DNA of 64,000 nucleotides from NCBI GenBank assembly GCA_038243635.1, contig JBBSQW010000007.1, positions 111,286 through 175,285 of the forward strand, given 5' to 3'. Origin of the DNA: Pseudopedobacter sp038243635. GTDB lineage: Bacteria; Bacteroidota; Bacteroidia; Sphingobacteriales; Sphingobacteriaceae. Shown here in pieces: positions 51,437 through 61,000 of this stretch (its first letter is position 1; every line of letters begins with the position of its first letter). Below the pieces are notes generated by a model. The model did not search any database. It was given only the letters and a program-made list of their open reading frames with translations, and was not told the origin of the DNA. The position numbers were made by a program, and so were the translations under genes.

Positions 51437-51511
51437 CTAATGAGTTAGAAAGTCCAGTTTTGTTCTGATAGTTTAAAATTAAGCTGTATAACCACGTTAA
51501 TCCTAAATAAT

Positions 51512-51773
51512 ATGAAAGAGAAATTCAATTTAATTGAAGGCATTTTTAATGCGCAAGATGCCAGAGATATTCTATTATCACTTATTCATGAAAAAATAAA
51601 ATTTCATGATTTAAAAAGCCTGAGTTGGGAAGAAAAATCAAGATTCTTTATCCAAAGTGGAAGAACTAAAACAAACAAAAGCCAAAATTATCTCGTTTAT
51701 TAAGGCTGAGCACAACGAATTGAGTAATTTCAATATAAAATCTTCTATCGAGATAAAAAGGATTAAAACTTAA
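51512..51773 (+). pseudogene. Small conserved Bacteroidota protein, frameshifted
   Basis: The start MKEKFNLIEGIFNAQDARDI then LLSLIHEKIKFHDLKSLSWE matches a small family I know from Bacteroidota genomes (about 85-90 residues). The frame then breaks near 51640-51650 (GAAAAATCAAG). The +1 frame continues the family pattern (DSLSKVEELKQTKAKIISFI then NIKSSIEIKRIKT) to TAA at 51771. So it is either a disrupted copy or a sequencing error. Function unknown. Confidence 0.55.
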
Positions 51774-52177
51774 AAAATAGATAATCAAAGAAACCTTTTA
51801 ATCTTTGCCCAGTTCAAATCGTAATGCTTAACCTCTAGTTTGATTTCAGCCGTTTTAATTAGCGTTTTGAATTAGTAGCCTAAATCACAGTTTACATTAA
51901 ATTAAACACCTTATGCTTTTGGCACTGGGGTGAGACTTCAAGTTTAACTTAAAAAAGTTAATCGGTTAAAACCAATAATTTGAAAAAGTCGTTCATTTAT
52001 ACAGATGAACGACTTTTTTTAAGTTTGAACAGTCATGCAAACCTAAAAACCTATGGTGCATTCACGTTAAAATGTGTACTTTTACTTGAGCCAGAGTATT
52101 TCAAATACGCGTAAACTTAAACAAATGCCCAGCATTTAATGCCGATTCCTTTTTTACAATAAACCACGCCGAAAGGT
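51774..52177. other. Intergenic region with a strong terminator hairpin
   Basis: 404 bp. The terminator at 51983-52018 is its main feature. 51774-51980 has no gene, but contains a stretch (51905-51950) that could belong to a short transcript ending at that hairpin. The right part before 52178 contains TACTTTTA at 52076-52083, a possible promoter element for the PAS gene. Confidence 0.5.
51983..52018 (+). terminator. Strong intrinsic terminator
   Basis: 14-bp perfect stem AAAAAGTCGTTCAT (51983-51996) with ATGAACGACTTTTT (52005-52018), 8-nt loop, T7 run. It is 210 bp beyond the end of the broken small gene, so either that message is long or a small RNA ends here. Confidence 0.8.
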
Positions 52178-52204
52178 ATGCTTTTTGGGTGGAAATCACA
52201 CTTT

Positions 52205-53557
52205 ATGAAAAATAAAATCGACTTTAAAACATTAATACCTTTATACTTAGAAAATTCAAAAAATCATCCTGTAATCGTTACAAACCTTTTAGGAAAGTAC
52301 GTTTATACCAATAGCGTTTTCTTAAATCGCTTTAACTTTATAACAAATGATTTCATTGGAAAGGAATTCAGCATCGGCGTTAACGCTGATGATTACACAA
52401 AGTGTAACGAAACGATAGCGAAACTTTTAGAAAACCCCAAGGAAGTTTACGAAGTAAGAATTAGAAAACCTTTAAAGGGTGAGCAATTCTTTACTTGGAC
52501 AAATTGGGAACTTTCGCTGTTAAAGCAAGACGATGAGGCTATAGGTATAATATGGATTGGAGTTGATGTTACGCATGAAGAACACACTCGAGGCCAGCTT
52601 GCCAGCACCAACATCAAATTGCAAGCTATTTTAAATAGCACTACACAAACCAATATCTTACTATCTTCGGAATACAAGATTCTGTCTTTTAATAATTTTG
52701 CAAATTATATCTCAAAATTAAATTTAAATAAAGCACTAATTATAAATAGTAGCATTTGGGATTACATTTCGCCTACTGATAGCAAATCGTTTCATCAGAA
52801 TACTCAAAAAGCGTTAAAAGGCGACATCTTAAAACTGGAGAAACTGATCAAATTCCCAAACAAAGAAGTATGGCTTAGGCTAACTTTCCATCCAGCTTAT
52901 AATGCAGAAAACGAAATAATTGGTATAACATTTTCTACAATTGATATTAGCAAAAGAAAAAAATCAGAAGCCCTCTTGGTACAACACCAGCTGATGTTAG
53001 AAGCATTGCATAACAGCACAGAAGAAGCTTCTACTTTTTTAGATTGTGATCTGAGAATCTTATTTTTGAACAACCTAGCAAAACAAATTTTTCAAGAAAT
53101 TTATCACCATGAGTGTACAGTGGGAGAATGTGCAATTGATTATATCCTACCAGAATTAAAGCAGGAGTTTATTGGTCATTATCAAAATGTGCTATCCGGC
53201 AAAACAGTTGTCATAGAAAAACACTACAATCAATCTTGGTGGAGGTTTTCAATGTTCCCGGTGTATGATAAGCAAGATAAAATTATTGGTATTTCGGATA
53301 ATGTAAAAAATATCACTACAGATAAAAATCACGTTGATAAAATAGTAGAGCAAAACAAGATGTTAAACGAAATAGCTTGGGAACAATCTCACTTAGTGAG
53401 AAAGCCATTGGCAAACATTCTAGCTTTGGTAAACTTGATTAAACACACCTATACCTTAGAAGAATTAGCGGATCTGAATCAGATGCTCGAAACTTCTGCA
53501 CTCGAATTGGACAGGGTAATACTCCAAATTAACACCAAGAGCAGGCAAGTTGATTAA
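52205..53557 (+). CDS. Multi-PAS sensor protein with DHp-like C-terminus, no ATPase domain
   Basis: About 450 residues from the ATG at 52205 (an earlier ATG at 52178 exists). Three PAS units: residues about 20-130 (VTNLLGKYVYTNSVFLNRF), 140-260 and 265-385. The last 65 residues read LNEIAWEQSHLVRKPLANIL then ALVNLIKHTYTLEELADLN, a histidine-kinase DHp-like region with the QSH phospho-acceptor position, but no HATPase follows. So it cannot phosphorylate itself; it may be phosphorylated by another kinase, dimerise, or be a truncated gene. Cytoplasmic. Confidence 0.75.
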   Translation: MKNKIDFKTLIPLYLENSKNHPVIVTNLLGKYVYTNSVFLNRFNFITNDFIGKEFSIGVNADDYTKCNETIAKLLENPKEVYEVRIRKPLKGEQFFTWTNWELSLLKQDDEAIGIIWIGVDVTHEEHTRGQLASTNIKLQAILNSTTQTNILLSSEYKILSFNNFANYISKLNLNKALIINSSIWDYISPTDSKSFHQNTQKALKGDILKLEKLIKFPNKEVWLRLTFHPAYNAENEIIGITFSTIDISKRKKSEALLVQHQLMLEALHNSTEEASTFLDCDLRILFLNNLAKQIFQEIYHHECTVGECAIDYILPELKQEFIGHYQNVLSGKTVVIEKHYNQSWWRFSMFPVYDKQDKIIGISDNVKNITTDKNHVDKIVEQNKMLNEIAWEQSHLVRKPLANILALVNLIKHTYTLEELADLNQMLETSALELDRVILQINTKSRQVD

Positions 53558-53726
53558 AGCAACAGCAATTAGCTACGCCTGTTCATTTTAAATCAATCTT
53601 ATTCTTTACATCCTTTGATTGTGAAAGTTTAAAATCGCCAACAGGCTCAACCCTTAAATAAGAGATTAATATTGCTAAAAAATGGATTTTTCAAATAAGT
53701 TCTTAATTTAGCTTAAAACCTAAAAC

Positions 53727-54884
53727 ATGAATAAAAAACTTAAACTTGGGATGATTGGTGGGGGAAAAGGAGCTTTTATTGGCGCTTTACACCGCATCGC
53801 AGCAAGGTTAGATGATGAATATGAGTTAGTATGTGGTGCTTTTAGTAGTGATGCTGAAAAGTCGAAAGAAAGCGGACAATTGGTAGGCTTGCAGTCACAA
53901 CGAGTCTATTCATCTTACGCGGAACTTTTTGAAAAGGAAAGCACCCTGCCCTTGGATGAACGAATGGAAGTAGTAAGTATCGTTACACCCAATCACTTGC
54001 ATTTTGAGCCAGCTAAGATGGCTTTGCTAAATGGTTTCCACGTTATTTTAGATAAGCCCATTACTTTCTCACTTGCAGAAGTTAAAGAACTGAAACAAAT
54101 TTTAGTTGAAAGCGGAAAATCACTTATGTTAACCCACACCTACACTGGTTATCCCATGGTGAAAGAGGCTAAACATTTGATTGCAAAAGGACATATTGGA
54201 GAACTCAGAAAAATATATGTGGAATACCCACAGGGTTGGTTAAGCCAGCCTTTAGAAAACGGCGATAATAAACAAGCCGCTTGGCGAACCGACCCTAGTA
54301 AAAGTGGAATCGCCGGCGCTATGGGAGACATCGGCACCCATGCCTTTAACCTTGCCGAATATATAAGTGGTTTGCAAACTTTAAAATTATGTGCCGATAT
54401 AAATACGGTGGTAGAAAACAGAAGATTAGATGACGATGGTGCTGTATTGTTGAAATTCAGCAATGGTGCTAGTGGCGTGTTAATAGCAACTCAAATTGCA
54501 ACCGGCGAAGAAAATAATGTGAAAATTAGAATTTACGGGGATAAAGGGGGTATTGTTTGGCAGCAAAATGACAATAACTCGCTCCAAGTGATGTTACTGG
54601 ATCAACCCACTCAAATTTATCGGGCTGGTACAGGTTATTTAAGTGAGATTGCTACGAATAATTGTAGAACTCCAGCTGGCCACCCAGAAGGATATTTAGA
54701 AGCTTTTGGAAACCTTTACCGAAACTTTGCGCTGTATCTGAAGGCTAGCGAAAAAGAAAGACAAGAACAACCTGCTATTAGTGATTTTCCGGGAATTGAA
54801 GACGGATTACGCGGAATGGCTTTTATAGAAAATGTAATTGAATCTGGTAAATCTGATTCAAAATGGACAGAATTTAAAGTTTAA
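53727..54884 (+). CDS. Gfo/Idh/MocA family oxidoreductase
   Basis: 385 residues. NAD-binding start LGMIGGGKGAFIGALHRIAA, the ILDKPITFSL block with the catalytic Lys, THTYTGYPM, and GDIGTHAFNLAEYISG with the catalytic His. Oxidises or epimerises a sugar or inositol; substrate unknown. Followed after 3 bp by a sugar isomerase-like gene, so a two-gene operon for a carbohydrate step. Confidence 0.88.
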   Translation: MNKKLKLGMIGGGKGAFIGALHRIAARLDDEYELVCGAFSSDAEKSKESGQLVGLQSQRVYSSYAELFEKESTLPLDERMEVVSIVTPNHLHFEPAKMALLNGFHVILDKPITFSLAEVKELKQILVESGKSLMLTHTYTGYPMVKEAKHLIAKGHIGELRKIYVEYPQGWLSQPLENGDNKQAAWRTDPSKSGIAGAMGDIGTHAFNLAEYISGLQTLKLCADINTVVENRRLDDDGAVLLKFSNGASGVLIATQIATGEENNVKIRIYGDKGGIVWQQNDNNSLQVMLLDQPTQIYRAGTGYLSEIATNNCRTPAGHPEGYLEAFGNLYRNFALYLKASEKERQEQPAISDFPGIEDGLRGMAFIENVIESGKSDSKWTEFKV

Positions 54885-54887
54885 GAA

Positions 54888-55943
54888 ATGGCTACAACAA
54901 TCAAAGGACCAGCAATTTTCCTCGCCCAATTTATTGGTGATGACGCTCCTTTTAACAATTTAAAAGGTATTTGTAATTGGGCCGCTAATTACGGCTATAA
55001 AGCAGTACAACTGCCAACAACTGATGAGCGATTTATCGATTTAAAAAAAGCAGCAGAAAGCAAAACCTATGCTGATGAAATAAAAGGCATTGTAACCGAG
55101 GCTGGTTTAGAAATCTCTGAACTTTCCACGCATTTGCAAGGACAATTAGTCGCGGTAAATCCTGCTTTTGATGAACTTTTTGATGGCTTTGCTCCGGCAG
55201 AACTTCGTAAAAACCCGAAAGCTAGAACGGATTGGGCAATACAGCAGTTGAAATATGGTGCCCAAGCTTCTAAAAACTTAGGATTAAATGCTTCTGTTAC
55301 TTTTAGCGGCTCGTTAATGTGGCACACCGTTTATCCTTGGCCACAGCGCCCTGCTGGTTTAGTTGATGATGCTTTTACTGAATTGGCAAACCGGTGGAAA
55401 CCCATCTTAGATATTTACGATGAATGTGGCGTAGATCTTTGTTATGAGATACATCCCGGAGAAGATTTGCATGACGGTATTACTTACGAAAGGTTTTTAG
55501 AGCATGTGAATCAACATCCGCGGGCTTGTTTACTGTATGATCCTTCCCATTTTCTTTTACAATGTTTAGATTATTTGGCGTTTATCGACATCTATCATGA
55601 GCGTATAAAAATGTTCCACGTTAAGGATGCCGAGTTTAACCCAACTGGTAAGCAAGGTGTTTACGGTGGTTATCAGGACTGGATTAACCGAGCAGGGAGG
55701 TTCCGTTCGCTTGGTGACGGACAAGTAGATTTTAAAGCAATCTTTAGTAAAATGGCACAATACGATTATACGGGATGGGCGGTTTTGGAGTGGGAATGTG
55801 CTTTAAAACATCCAGAAGATGGTGCCAAAGAAGGCGCTGAATTTATTAAAAACCATATTATCAGAGTTACCGAACGAGCTTTTGACGACTTTGCATCAGC
55901 AGGTACGGATAAGGATTTGAATAAAAGAACTTTAGGTTTATAG
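54888..55943 (+). CDS. Xylose isomerase-like TIM-barrel protein (sugar phosphate isomerase/epimerase)
   Basis: 351 residues. TIM-barrel metal site: ELSTHLQGQLVAVNP (His), LCYEIHPGEDLHDG (Glu), LLYDPSHFLLQ (Asp-His), IKMFHVKDAEF (His-x-x-D) and AVLEWECALK (Glu). Family of isomerases/epimerases and dehydratases acting on keto-sugars or inositol derivatives. Operon partner of the Gfo/Idh oxidoreductase (3-bp gap), a pairing typical of inositol or uncommon sugar catabolism. Confidence 0.87.
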   Translation: MATTIKGPAIFLAQFIGDDAPFNNLKGICNWAANYGYKAVQLPTTDERFIDLKKAAESKTYADEIKGIVTEAGLEISELSTHLQGQLVAVNPAFDELFDGFAPAELRKNPKARTDWAIQQLKYGAQASKNLGLNASVTFSGSLMWHTVYPWPQRPAGLVDDAFTELANRWKPILDIYDECGVDLCYEIHPGEDLHDGITYERFLEHVNQHPRACLLYDPSHFLLQCLDYLAFIDIYHERIKMFHVKDAEFNPTGKQGVYGGYQDWINRAGRFRSLGDGQVDFKAIFSKMAQYDYTGWAVLEWECALKHPEDGAKEGAEFIKNHIIRVTERAFDDFASAGTDKDLNKRTLGL

Positions 55944-55981
55944 CTTAGAAAGATTGAAATCTATAACATAATTTATTACTT

Positions 55982-56087
55982 GGACGTTCGGGCGGGCTTT
56001 TCGTTACTCTGATGGAGTTCCTGTGGAACAATCTTTTTCTCCGCAAATTGGCTGCGAAAAAAGGATTTTCACTATAATCCCTAACGC
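55982..56087 (+). repeat. Compound intergenic repeat, copy E
   Basis: Starts GGACGTTCGGGCGGGC, TTTTCGTTACTCTG; then, after a different centre, AAAAAAGGATTTTCACT and AATCCCTAACGC. The outer arms are those of copies A, C and D. Confidence 0.75.
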
Positions 56088-56152
56088 AAAAATAATAGTC
56101 TAAATTCTTCTAGCTATGCTCGGATTGTAGGCTACACTAAGTGATTTTAAAA

Positions 56153-56189
56153 AAAAATAGGCTGTCTCAAAAAAAGACAGCCTATTTTT
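56153..56189. terminator. Bidirectional terminator between convergent genes
   Basis: 15-bp stem AAAAATAGGCTGTCT (56153-56167) with AGACAGCCTATTTTT (56175-56189), 7-nt loop, flanked by A- and T-runs. It sits 20 bp before the MFS stop codon and serves both the isomerase and the transporter gene. Confidence 0.88.
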
Positions 56190-56208
56190 ATGTTAACAGA
56201 ACAGTAAA

Positions 56209-57621
56209 TTAATGTCCACCGGCTACACTTGCCGTATTTACAACTCCAAGTTTTCTAGCGCAATAAAAACCAAAGAAAGCAATATACAGGTAGCTAAACA
56301 CTGGCACAAAGAAAGAGTATTGTAAACCGTACGTATCTGCCAGTCCGCCTTGCACTAATGGCAATAATGCGCCTCCCAGTATAGCCATTACTAATAATGA
56401 TGACCCCTGACTGGTGTATTTCCCTAATCCGTGGATGGATAATGTGAATATATTTGACCACATGATAGAGTTAAATAGTCCAACACTTAGGATAGTCCAC
56501 ATTGCTAAAGAACCACTACTAAAAATAGTAATCAATATCAAAGCTACGTTTGCCAAGCCAAATAAGAATAAGGTTTTAGCGGGTACGGATTTACCCACAA
56601 AAAAGAAAAGTAGGTTGATTGCGATAAATACTAAGAATATCATGATCTGTGCAAAACTTAGATCTACAATTGCATAAATCAAAACAAATACAGCTAAAGC
56701 AGCAAGCAACATATAAACTATTTTCTTAACCTGAGATAATCCCTGACTTAATGAAATTGCTCCCACAAACCTTCCAATCATCGCCCCACCCCAGTATAAC
56801 GCCAAGTAATTTTTACTTACCGCTTCTGGAATTCCCATAATATCTGGCAATGCTAAAAAGTTAATGATAAAACTGCCAATAGAAACCTCAGCTCCCACAT
56901 AAAAAAATATTGCCAATATGCCAAGCTTCAATTGTGGAAACTTTAAAGCGCCCAATCCTTTTTCAAGCCCTTCCGTACTTTTAAATTCTGGCAACTTAAT
57001 TTTATATAAAAGCAATCCTAACAACAAAAATACTCCTGTAAATATGATGTAAGGAATCTCAGTGGCAGCAGCGGTAATTTCCCCGTTTACAGCGAAAAAT
57101 TCAAAAATTAAGTAGCCTCCAATAATAGGTGCAATAGTGGTTCCCAAAGAATTAAATGCTTGCGCAAGATTTAACCTACTCGAAGCCCCTTCTGGTGTAC
57201 CCAGTAAAGAAATGTAAGGGTTTGCTGCAATCTGTAGCAAAGTAAAACCCAGTCCCAAAATAAACAATGCACTCAAAAAGAGCGGGTACGACGCATAAAG
57301 TGCTGCAGGGTAAAATAGAAAACATCCAATAGATGCAATTAACAAGCCTAACAACATGCCGTTTTTATAGCCAATTTTATTGATAGGGTCTCCAGAAAAG
57401 TGAGAGGTAACAAAATACACAACGGAACCGATAAAGTAGGCACCAAAGAAACAGAATTGCACCAACATAGATTGTAAATAGCTCAGCTGAAACAGTACTT
57501 TCAAATGTGGTATCAACACGTCATTCATGCAGGTTATAAAGCCCCACATAAAAAAGAGCGTAGTTAAAGTGATAAATGGTACAGTGTACTTAGGTTTTTC
57601 TAAGTTTAATTCATTTTCCAT
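56209..57621 (-). CDS. Sugar MFS transporter, FucP-type
   Basis: 470 residues and about 12 membrane helices. N-terminal TLTTLFFMWGFITCMNDVLI and PHLKVLFQLSYLQSMLVQF are the FucP/glucose-galactose porter signature; LGLGFTLLQIAANPYISLLG is the next conserved block. Proton-coupled sugar uptake into the cytoplasm. Convergent with the oxidoreductase/isomerase operon and near fucosidase genes, so its sugar could be fucose or a related hexose; this is inferred from context only. Confidence 0.88.
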   Translation of the reverse strand: MENELNLEKPKYTVPFITLTTLFFMWGFITCMNDVLIPHLKVLFQLSYLQSMLVQFCFFGAYFIGSVVYFVTSHFSGDPINKIGYKNGMLLGLLIASIGCFLFYPAALYASYPLFLSALFILGLGFTLLQIAANPYISLLGTPEGASSRLNLAQAFNSLGTTIAPIIGGYLIFEFFAVNGEITAAATEIPYIIFTGVFLLLGLLLYKIKLPEFKSTEGLEKGLGALKFPQLKLGILAIFFYVGAEVSIGSFIINFLALPDIMGIPEAVSKNYLALYWGGAMIGRFVGAISLSQGLSQVKKIVYMLLAALAVFVLIYAIVDLSFAQIMIFLVFIAINLLFFFVGKSVPAKTLFLFGLANVALILITIFSSGSLAMWTILSVGLFNSIMWSNIFTLSIHGLGKYTSQGSSLLVMAILGGALLPLVQGGLADTYGLQYSFFVPVFSYLYIAFFGFYCARKLGVVNTASVAGGH

Positions 57622-58089
57622 AATTGGTTCTTATTGTTTTAGGTTCTTAGTTGTTAATGTGTGACTAAATATCACCATTAAAAACTAGGGGCCAATATAA
57701 ATAAATTACGCTCATTTTTAAAACAGAGCCTAAAGATTAATTCTACGCTTTTAATATTAAAAGGAAAGCTTTGGAAGACTTAATAAATAAACGAGTTTTC
57801 CAACTGTTTCTAGTTTTATCTTACGCAAAAAAAAGGACGATTGCACTGGATATGAATAAGTTTGATTATTTAAAGAAGAATTTATTTTGGGCGTAAAAAT
57901 GGCGACTTCTTTGTTAAATTTAATCTAGAGGTTACTATGCGCCAAACCTATCATCAGCGAGCTAAAATTTTTAAACCAAAGTTACCAACGCACCAGGCAT
58001 ATCTTATTGGCAATTGATAGAATTCCATAACTAAATACGAATGATTCCTCATCAAAAAAACCTATTTTTGCGTTTTCAAAAAAACAAGC
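57622..58089. other. Divergent intergenic region between transporter and purL
   Basis: 468 bp between two divergent genes. I see only AT-rich DNA with short A8 and A6 runs, no gene or strong hairpin; a GGGCGT stretch near 57891 may be a decayed repeat arm. The purL -7 element is at 58063-58070. Confidence 0.55.
58063..58070 (+). promoter_or_regulatory. Promoter -7 element upstream of purL
   Basis: TATTTTTG, an exact TAnnTTTG match, 19 bp before the purL ATG; no good -33 TTTG seen. Confidence 0.45.
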
Positions 58090-61000
58090 ATGATTTACTT
58101 CTTCATCAATCAATCGCAAGCCATTTTTGTTCTACAAACTGATCAGGCGCTTGCTTCTGCCGATATTCCTAAACTCGAATGGTTATTTGGCGATGCTAAA
58201 ATCTCTTCTGAAAAAGAATTGAAAGGTTTTTTTATTGGTCCGCGAGCGGCGATGATTACCCCATGGAGTACCAACGCGGTAGAAATTACCCAAAACATGG
58301 ACATCCATGGCATCATCAGAATTGAAGAATTTAAAAAAGCTGAATCAGATTTCGCTGATTTCGACCCGATGCTTTCTCAGAAATACAGCGATGTAGGTAA
58401 GGATGTTTTCACCATTGATATTAAACCTGAGCCTATTTTATCAATCACCGATATTGCAGCTTATAACATCCAAGAAGGTTTATCCTTAAGCAGTGAAGAA
58501 GTTGAATACTTAGAAACGCTTGCAAAAAAACTGGAAAGACCATTAACCGATTCTGAAGTTTTTGGATTCTCGCAAGTAAACTCCGAACATTGTCGCCATA
58601 AAATCTTTAACGGAACATTTGTAATCGATGGCGTAGAACAACCAACATCGCTATTCAAATTAATCAGAAAAACTTCGTCAGAACACCCTAACGATATTGT
58701 TTCTGCTTACAAAGACAACGTAGCTTTTATAAAGGGTCCAAGAGTACAACAATTTGCTCCTAAAAGAGCTGATGTTCCAGAATATTATGCCACCAGCGAT
58801 TTTGATTCGGTGATTTCGATCAAAGCTGAAACTCATAATTTCCCGACAACAGTAGAACCATTTAATGGTGCCGCAACAGGTTCAGGTGGTGAGATTAGAG
58901 ATAGATTGGCTGGCGGACAAGGTTCTTTGCCTTTAGCAGGAACTGCAGTTTACATGACGGCGCTTTCTCGTTTGGCGGATGATCGTCCGTGGGAGAAAGG
59001 TGTACATGAAAGAGTGTGGCTTTACCAAACTCCAATGGATATCCTGATCAAAGCATCTAACGGTGCAACCGATTTTGGGAATAAATTTGGTCAGCCTTTA
59101 ATTACAGGTTCTGTTTTAACTTTTGAACACCGAGAAGCCAACAGAACTTTAGGATATGATAAAGTGATTATGATGGCCGGCGGTGTCGGTTACGGAAAAG
59201 CTAGTCAGGCACAAAAGAAAAAGCCACAAGAAGGTGATAACATTGTTATTTTAGGTGGCGAAAACTACAGGATTGGTATGGGTGGTGCTGCGGTTTCGTC
59301 TGCTGATACTGGCCAACATGGTAGTGGTATTGAATTAAACGCAATACAACGTTCGAATCCTGAAATGCAGAAAAGAGCTGCCAATGCTGTTCGCGGAATG
59401 GTAGAAAGTGAAGAAAATTTTATTGTTTCTATCCACGATCACGGAGCTGGTGGTCACTTAAATTGCCTTTCAGAATTAGTAGAAGAAACAGGTGGATTAA
59501 TTAACTTAGATAAATTGCCCGTTGGGGATCCAACTTTATCTGCCAAAGAGATTATCGGAAACGAATCTCAGGAACGTATGGGATTGGTAATTAGCGATGA
59601 ACATATTGAAACTTTGCAAAAAATTGCTGATAGAGAGCGGTCTCCAATGTACACGGTTGGTAAAGTCACTGGCGATCATCGTTTTACTTTTAAATCAGAG
59701 AAAACTGGCGCTAAACCTATGGATTTAGAATTGGAAGCCATGTTTGGTAGTTCTCCAAAAATTATAATGGATGATAAAACCATCGATTATAAATACGAAA
59801 GCATTAGCTATGACAAAGCTAAACTAAATACTTATTTAGAACAGGTTTTACAGTTGGAGGCTGTTGCCTGTAAAGATTGGTTAACAAATAAAGTTGATCG
59901 TTGCGTTGGCGGACGAGTTGCTAAACAGCAATGTGCTGGTCCTTTGCAATTGCCATTGAACAATTGTGGCGTTATGGCTTTAGATTTTCAAGGTAAAGAA
60001 GGAATTGCAACTTCAATAGGTCATTCACCTTTAACTGCCTTGATTGATCCTGCTGCTGGTAGTAGAAATGCTATTGCAGAATCTTTATCTAATTTAGTTT
60101 GGGCACCGCTTAAAGACGGTTTAAAAAGTGTATCGCTTTCTGCAAACTGGATGTGGGCTTGTAAAAACCAAGGTGAAGACGCTCGTTTATATGCTGCGGT
60201 AAAAGCTTGTTCAGATTTTGCGATTGATTTAGGAATCAACATCCCCACAGGGAAAGATTCTTTATCCATGAAGCAGAAATATAAAGATGGAGATGTAATT
60301 GCGCCAGGAACAGTTATTATTTCTGCCGGTGGTAATTGCAACGATGTTACGCAGGTAGTTGAACCAGTTTTGCAAAAAGACGGTGGCGCTATCTACTATA
60401 TTAACTTATCTAACGATAGCTATAAATTAGGAGGTTCTTCTTTCGCTCAGATTTTAAATAAAATTGGTACCGAAGCGCCGGATGTAAAAGATGCAAAACA
60501 GCTAAAAAATACTTTTAACACCATTCAGCAACTAGTAAAAGACGGTAAAATTGAAGCCGGTCATGATATTGGCAGCGGAGGTTTAATTACCACTTTATTA
60601 GAAATGTGTTTTGCTGATGTTGATTTAGGAGCTAAAATTGATTTATCTGCGCTAGCAGAAAATGATAACATCAAGTTATTATTCTCGGAAAATATTGGTC
60701 TGGTTTTCCAAGCTGATAGTTCGGTAGAAGCAACTTTAACAACCGCTGGTGTTAACTTCCATAAAATTGGAGAAGTTAGTTCTTCAGCTACTTTAGAAAT
60801 AACTAACGCAAATGAAGACCTTAGGTTTGACATTGCACACTTACGTGATGTTTGGTTTAAAACTTCGTATTTATTAGATAGCAGACAAACCGGAAACGGC
60901 TTGGCTAAAGAACGTTACAACAATTATAAAAACCAGCCTTTAGTTTATAAATTCCCAGCTCAGTTCGACGGGAGAAAACCTCTCATCGATAAGTCTAAAC

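Noticed and set aside
57622..58089. A purine riboswitch upstream of purL
   Set aside because: I could not find the conserved junction sequences or a paired P1 stem; only AT-rich DNA is visible.
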